A stretch of 64,000 nucleotides of DNA from Nitzschia sp. DOCU1. Its lineage: Eukaryota; Bacillariophyta; Bacillariophyceae; Bacillariales; Bacillariaceae. Every line of letters starts with the position of its first letter. Positions within the stretch are counted from its first letter, which is position 1. The DNA is taken from assembly GCA_951394045.1 (NCBI GenBank), contig OX595987.1, positions 3,162,001-3,226,000 on the forward strand. Reading direction: 5' to 3'. A program made the translations under genes and the position numbers. This document shows positions 61,750-64,000 of this stretch, piece by piece. The notes under the pieces were generated by a model. It made no database searches and had not been told where the DNA came from. It saw only the letters and a list, made by a program, of their open reading frames with translations.

Positions 61750-63990
61750 TTAAGCAGGTTTGAGGCGCCGAATGTTGACCCGTTCCATCAAATTAGGACC
61801 ATGGCGAAGAGTAACAGTACCATTCACATGCACACGCACAATATCATGGGGCCCAGTAAACAATGGCTTCAATTTGTCACCGGGTTTCTGAGGGCGCTCG
61901 AGATAAACTTGTTGTCCAATGCGAAAATCGTGAGGACATCGCTTGGTGTTGGCATGCAACAATCTTTGATCAACTTTGGCTTGGCGCGCCTGAGTCAATG
62001 TTTGAATGTCAGCAATCAATGGTATATCCAGCAGCATATCACGGCCAAAGGTTAAAGCTCCAGGGGAAAAGCCACCAAGAGACAGATGTGCAGAACAACG
62101 ACAGGCATGCATCGCCGTAGCACCAAGGGCACTTTCGATCATCGTTTCGACTTCAGCTTGACTGTGAGGGGGTTTCAGTTCCACATAAGTGTGCAGAACT
62201 TGACTGACGGTTTTATGAACAGCTTCGATGATGCTGTTGGCTTGAGGATTATTGGAAGTAGTTGGCTTGCGTTTGATTCCCATGCTTTTCAAAAGCTTCT
62301 GGAATTCTTCACAAATGAATTCGGGACCGTTGTCATGTACGCACTCCAAGGGGCGAGGATAGCAAGACAAGTATCCGTTTTCGAAGGCACGCGCCACAGT
62401 GTTTCCTTGTTTGTTATTGCAGCGATAAATCTCAAGAAGATTCAATACTGGTTCAATACAGGTCAAGGCCTCGATCTTGATATTTGTCTTGTTCACCTTG
62501 AGTTGCCAAGGACCGATCATGTCAACATGAACTTGTTGCCAGGGCAAAACGTGAGTAATTTTGCGGATAGGAAGTTCCCCATAATTCAATCTTGAATGCT
62601 TCATGCGCTTACAAACATCGCAGTTCGCGATCAATTCTTTTGCTTTGACACCAATATCCGGATGAGAGAAGTGATGTCGCACTGTTTTTTCAAGTTTCGT
62701 CGCCGCTTCGGCGTGGCCTAGCAGGCCGTGATAGTATTTTAATATCGGTGCCACCATTATTCGGGGCAAGGCAATCAGCCCACTGGATTCACCAGAGTCG
62801 GATTCACCAAAGCAGATAACATCTGCTCCACCCATCGGGCGTTTCTTATACGTTTCAGGTTGTTCCACCAGCATTGCTTGTCATGTCGCATCCGCGTTCT
62901 GATAATGTTCGATGGTATCAAAGTCAAACAGATAGTGATCCTCATTATCAAAGCGGGGATAAAACAACAAACACTAGGTGAGTAAACAATTGGGCTCAGC
63001 GCACGGTCCGAAGTAATACTCATCAGTTCGTTTTTCAATGTCTGCTTCAACAACCAACGATTCCTTTGGAGTCATACGCTCCCCAACCGCGGAACATGGT
63101 ACGCGGCTGAGGGCATCCGCAACAACATTGTGTTCCCCTTTCTTGAAGTAAAACTTGGCGCCAAAATCTTCGAGCAAAAGATGCCAGCAAAGTACGCGTT
63201 GTGTTGTATATTGGGTCATAGAAAAGGTGAGATTCTTGTGGTTGGTGTGGATATGAAGCTCAGCACCGTAGAGCATTGTACGAAATGTCTTCAAGGTCTC
63301 GACAGTACTCAACAGCTCCTTTTCGATTGTGGTATAGTTAATTTGAGCCAGAGTTAGTTTGCAAGAATAGTAAGCAACGGGACAGCCTTCCTGGAGTAGG
63401 ACGGCACCAAGCTGATAATCCGAAGAATCTGTTTCGATCACAAATGGCTTGTTATGATCCGGATACTTCAAGAGAACGTCCATAGCAGCCAGAGCCTTCA
63501 TTTCATCGAATGCTTTGTCACATGCAGGTGTCCATCCGAAAGTCGACTTCCCTGTGAGATGCGTAAGGGGTGCAAGCACATGAGAACGTTTCGGCCACAT
63601 ATCACGATAAAAGTTGACCAGTCCGAGGAATGATCGTAGTTCTTTGACAGTCTTTGGCTTCTGCTTTCTTAATATAGAGTCGACCTTCTTTTTCCATGGC
63701 TTGATTCCTGTAGGCGTTAGCCAGTAGCCAAGAAAGTCTGTTTCCTGGACGGCCCATTCACACTTTCTAGGATTGATAGTAAAGTTCTTTTCTTGCAAGA
63801 TTGACAAGACTTGATCAAGCAACTTGAGGTGATCCTCCCAGGAATTGCTAAAACAAGCAATATCATCAATATAAATTTCGATGTCTTTGATATCAGCCAA
63901 GACACGTTCCATAATATCTTGCGCCGCGTCTGGACTAATCGAAAGACCCATTGGCAATCGATTATACTTGTAGAGCCCAAAGGGTGTCAC
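61750..63990 (-). pseudogene. pol: Gypsy pol: RT-RNase H-integrase, interrupted by two in-frame stops
   Basis: One frame carries the whole region. RT: TPFGLYKYNRLPMGLSISPD, the catalytic IYIDDIACFS (YIDD form) and FLGYWLTPTGIKP. RNase H: FVIETDSSDYQLGAVLLQ and later a TNHKNLTF stretch. Integrase: an H..H..CxxC zinc finger (YYHGLLGH, NCDVCKRMKH), then the D,D,E residues in VHVDMIGPW, CVHDNGPEF and NPQANSIIEAVH, and a C-terminal region ending NIRRLKPA. The frame is interrupted by TAG at 62974-62976 and TGA at 62881-62883, with 30 open codons between them (CLLFYPRFDNEDHYLF...), so the two visible ORFs (61750-62874 and 62974-63990) are parts of one polyprotein. The 5' part of RT continues past the window edge. 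No chromodomain is visible. Confidence 0.88.
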
Positions 63991-64000
63991 AATGGTACAA

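Larger units (their letters stand above)
61485..64000 (-). mobile_element. Ty3/gypsy LTR retrotransposon, 3' part
   Basis: The right edge of the window is the 3' half of a retroelement on the minus strand: reverse transcriptase, RNase H, integrase, polypurine tract and LTR in the order of Ty3/gypsy (RT before integrase, unlike copia). The gag, protease and start of RT lie beyond 64000. Two in-frame stops between RNase H and integrase indicate that this copy is at least partly disabled. Confidence 0.9.

Noticed and set aside
1..64000. CRISPR array, bacterial operons, tRNA or rRNA genes
   Set aside because: The sequence is eukaryotic nuclear DNA; no repeat-spacer arrays were seen and no tRNA or rRNA was recognised by eye. 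A tRNAscan run would settle the tRNA question.

Overview
The window is nuclear DNA from a diatom, most probably Phaeodactylum tricornutum or a close relative. Genes are dense (about one per 2.4 kb, both strands). Introns are few, mostly 65-235 bases, with GT-AG ends. Several products start with a signal peptide followed at once by an ASAFAP-like motif (F, Y or W at the cleavage site), the signature of import into a secondary, red-algal-type plastid. Species assignment is inference; no organelle or rRNA sequence is present. No tRNA, rRNA or CRISPR array was recognised by eye.

Layout: 1-1876 (minus) is the 5' part of a low-complexity protein with 80-residue tandem repeats, cut by the window edge. 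It is followed by ribosomal protein L22 (2323-2912), an HSD17B10-like dehydrogenase (3061-3998, minus) and a RETSAT-like retinol/carotenoid oxidoreductase (4728-6897, minus). At 7614-9881 and 10737-13835 lie two paralogous secreted proteins built from a repeated Cys-rich domain that I do not recognise. Next come a BIN4-like topoisomerase VI accessory candidate (14026-14847, minus), a tail-anchored protein (15186-15701), a Golgi-type glycosyltransferase of the HPAT/SGT family (16810-18625) and ribosomal protein L24 (19217-19883).

20939-23558 is an apparently identical 1310-bp tandem duplication, ending about 200 bases before the plastid 2-isopropylmalate synthase gene (23765-25840). Then follow a basic PPRSKSL-motif protein (27134-29128), plastid ClpP (29268-30232, minus), an RGG-rich initiation-factor-like protein with a C-terminal W2 domain (30969-33408), a Cys-motif protein (33544-34374, minus), a strongly diverged HPPD-like dioxygenase (34783-37210), SNW1/SKIP (37320-39095, minus), a plastid membrane protein (39767-40501, minus) and ABA4 (40954-41711, minus). 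After these come a GH63-like membrane-anchored glycosidase (42070-44271), RNase H2 subunit B (44692-45711), a RAD54-like helicase (45887-48804, minus), a DUF819 plastid membrane protein (49156-50842, minus), a plastid-targeted protein of unknown function (51824-54040), a coiled-coil protein (54558-56150, minus), a CDF cation transporter with a 10-base microexon (56693-57830) and one protein with two tandem cyclic-nucleotide phosphodiesterase domains whose metal sites are degraded (58291-61143, minus). The right edge is the 3' part of a Ty3/gypsy retrotransposon with a putative LTR and two in-frame stops.

There are no operons; linkage mostly reflects compact packing, with several head-to-head pairs sharing 340-980 bp promoter regions. 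Loose functional themes are plastid metabolism (IPMS, ClpP, ABA4, DUF819 and two unknown plastid proteins), translation (L22, L24, W2 factor) and DNA/RNA maintenance (RNase H2B, RAD54, SNW1, BIN4-like). The strongest leads for something undescribed are the insertion-bearing HPPD-like protein with all three iron ligands, the phosphodiesterase with two degraded HD sites, the paired Cys-rich secreted proteins, and the plastid protein whose N-terminal region looks like a 2H-phosphoesterase fold lacking its catalytic motifs. Exon boundaries were chosen by reading splice sites and checking frame and family similarity; none was tested against transcripts.
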